Shown: positions 22,356 to 22,439 of the stretch, one piece after another
How positions within the stretch are numbered: the stretch's first letter is position 1
How the letters are laid out: each line of letters starts with the position of its first letter
From: an uncultured Chthonomonadaceae bacterium
Lineage (GTDB): Bacteria > Armatimonadota > Fimbriimonadia > Fimbriimonadales > Fimbriimonadaceae
NCBI GenBank assembly: GCA_946479035.1
Contig: CAMLDW010000034.1
Span: 1 to 22,439 of the forward strand
Direction: 5' to 3'
Length of the DNA: 22,439 nt
Made by a program: the position numbers and the translations under genes
Notes under the pieces: model-generated
Databases searched by the model: none
The model's input: the letters and a program-made list of their open reading frames with translations, nothing else
What the model was told of the DNA's origin: nothing

Positions 22356-22369
22356 AGCCCGCGCGGGCT
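22356..22369 (+). terminator. Short GC palindrome downstream of the haem lipoprotein gene
   Basis: AGCCCGCGCGGGCT is a perfect 14-base palindrome 17 bases after the stop codon. It can fold as a 5-bp stem with a GCGC loop, followed by a T/C-rich stretch (TCCTCTTTCCC). A weak terminator is possible. Confidence 0.3.
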
Positions 22370-22371
22370 GG

Positions 22372-22377
22372 TATCCT
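22372..22377 (+). promoter_or_regulatory. Weak -10 candidate of the tRNA-Pro gene
   Basis: TATCCT lies 11 bases before the first acceptor-stem base of the tRNA, a suitable position for a -10 box. No -35 consensus can be assigned. Confidence 0.3.
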
Positions 22378-22388
22378 CTTTCCCGCGT

Positions 22389-22439
22389 CGAGGCGTAGCT
22401 CAGCTTGGTAGAGCACCTGCTTTGGGAGCAGGGGGTCGC
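22389..22439 (+). tRNA. tRNA-Pro(UGG), 3' end cut by the window edge
   Basis: Acceptor 5' strand CGAGGCG (22389-22395), U8-A9, D-stem GCTC/GAGC (22398-22401, 22411-22414) around loop AGCTTGGTA, and anticodon stem CCTGC/GCAGG (22416-22420, 22428-22432) with loop TTTGGGA are all present. The anticodon is TGG (22423-22425), reading CCA proline codons. The T-arm and 3' acceptor strand lie beyond the window, so closing of the acceptor stem cannot be verified. Confidence 0.93.

Overview
This is a GC-rich, tightly packed bacterial chromosome segment with 18 complete or partial protein genes and one tRNA cut by the right edge. The best guess for the host is a member of the Armatimonadota (Fimbriimonas-like). 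The main hint is the prepilin-like protein at 13819-14646, whose N-terminus (KRAFTLIELLVV...FPVFARAK) and 'MMYASDYDET' continuation are typical of the large prepilin/H-X9-DG families of that phylum. This assignment is inference. I see no phage, insertion sequence, CRISPR array or other clear sign of transfer.

Layout. (1) 1-315 is the 3' tail of a uracil-DNA-glycosylase-like gene carrying an in-frame palindromic intergenic-type repeat. (2) 299-1471 (minus) is a double-DTG aspartyl-protease-like protein with a C-terminal PDZ domain. (3) 1656-6330 is a branched-chain amino-acid/amide ABC importer operon, livK-livH-livM-livG, with overlapping or nearly overlapping genes. No livF follows. (4) 6347-7534 is a serpin lipoprotein with a short reactive loop. 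(5) 7531-9680 (minus) encodes the E1 beta and alpha subunits of a 2-oxoacid dehydrogenase. (6) 9843-10829 (minus) is an exported thioredoxin fused behind a LolA/DUF2092-like domain. (7) 10913-12352 is a GT39-type membrane glycosyltransferase. (8) 12405-14646 is a three-gene translationally coupled operon: ECF sigma factor, single-pass membrane protein with a secretin/TonB-type STN domain, and prepilin. (9) 14701-15420 is a membrane zinc-ribbon protein with a ribosomal L7/L12 C-terminal-like domain. (10) 15536-18754 is a very large membrane pyrophosphatase with a strong terminator behind it. (11) 18830-19072 is a small BON-like protein. (12) 19047-21513 (minus) is dapL-folC. (13) 21584-22339 is a lipoprotein with one CxxCH haem-binding motif. 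(14) 22389-end is tRNA-Pro(UGG).

How the genes work together. The liv genes form one import system for branched-chain amino acids or related amides. The E1 pair acts on 2-oxoacids, possibly those derived from such amino acids, but it is on the opposite strand and not co-transcribed with liv. DapL makes LL-diaminopimelate for lysine and peptidoglycan, and FolC serves folate. The sigma/STN/prepilin trio looks like a cell-surface sensing and surface-appendage module. The most unusual items are the roughly 270-residue insertion in the membrane pyrophosphatase, the zinc-ribbon + L7/L12 membrane protein, the sigma-STN-prepilin operon, the short-loop serpin, and a recurring arrangement in which a -10 hexamer lies 6-9 bases before the start codon, implying leaderless mRNAs.

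No gene-free stretch exceeds 300 bases. The largest gaps are 1472-1655, 9681-9842 and 15421-15535, and these hold only promoter- or terminator-like signals.
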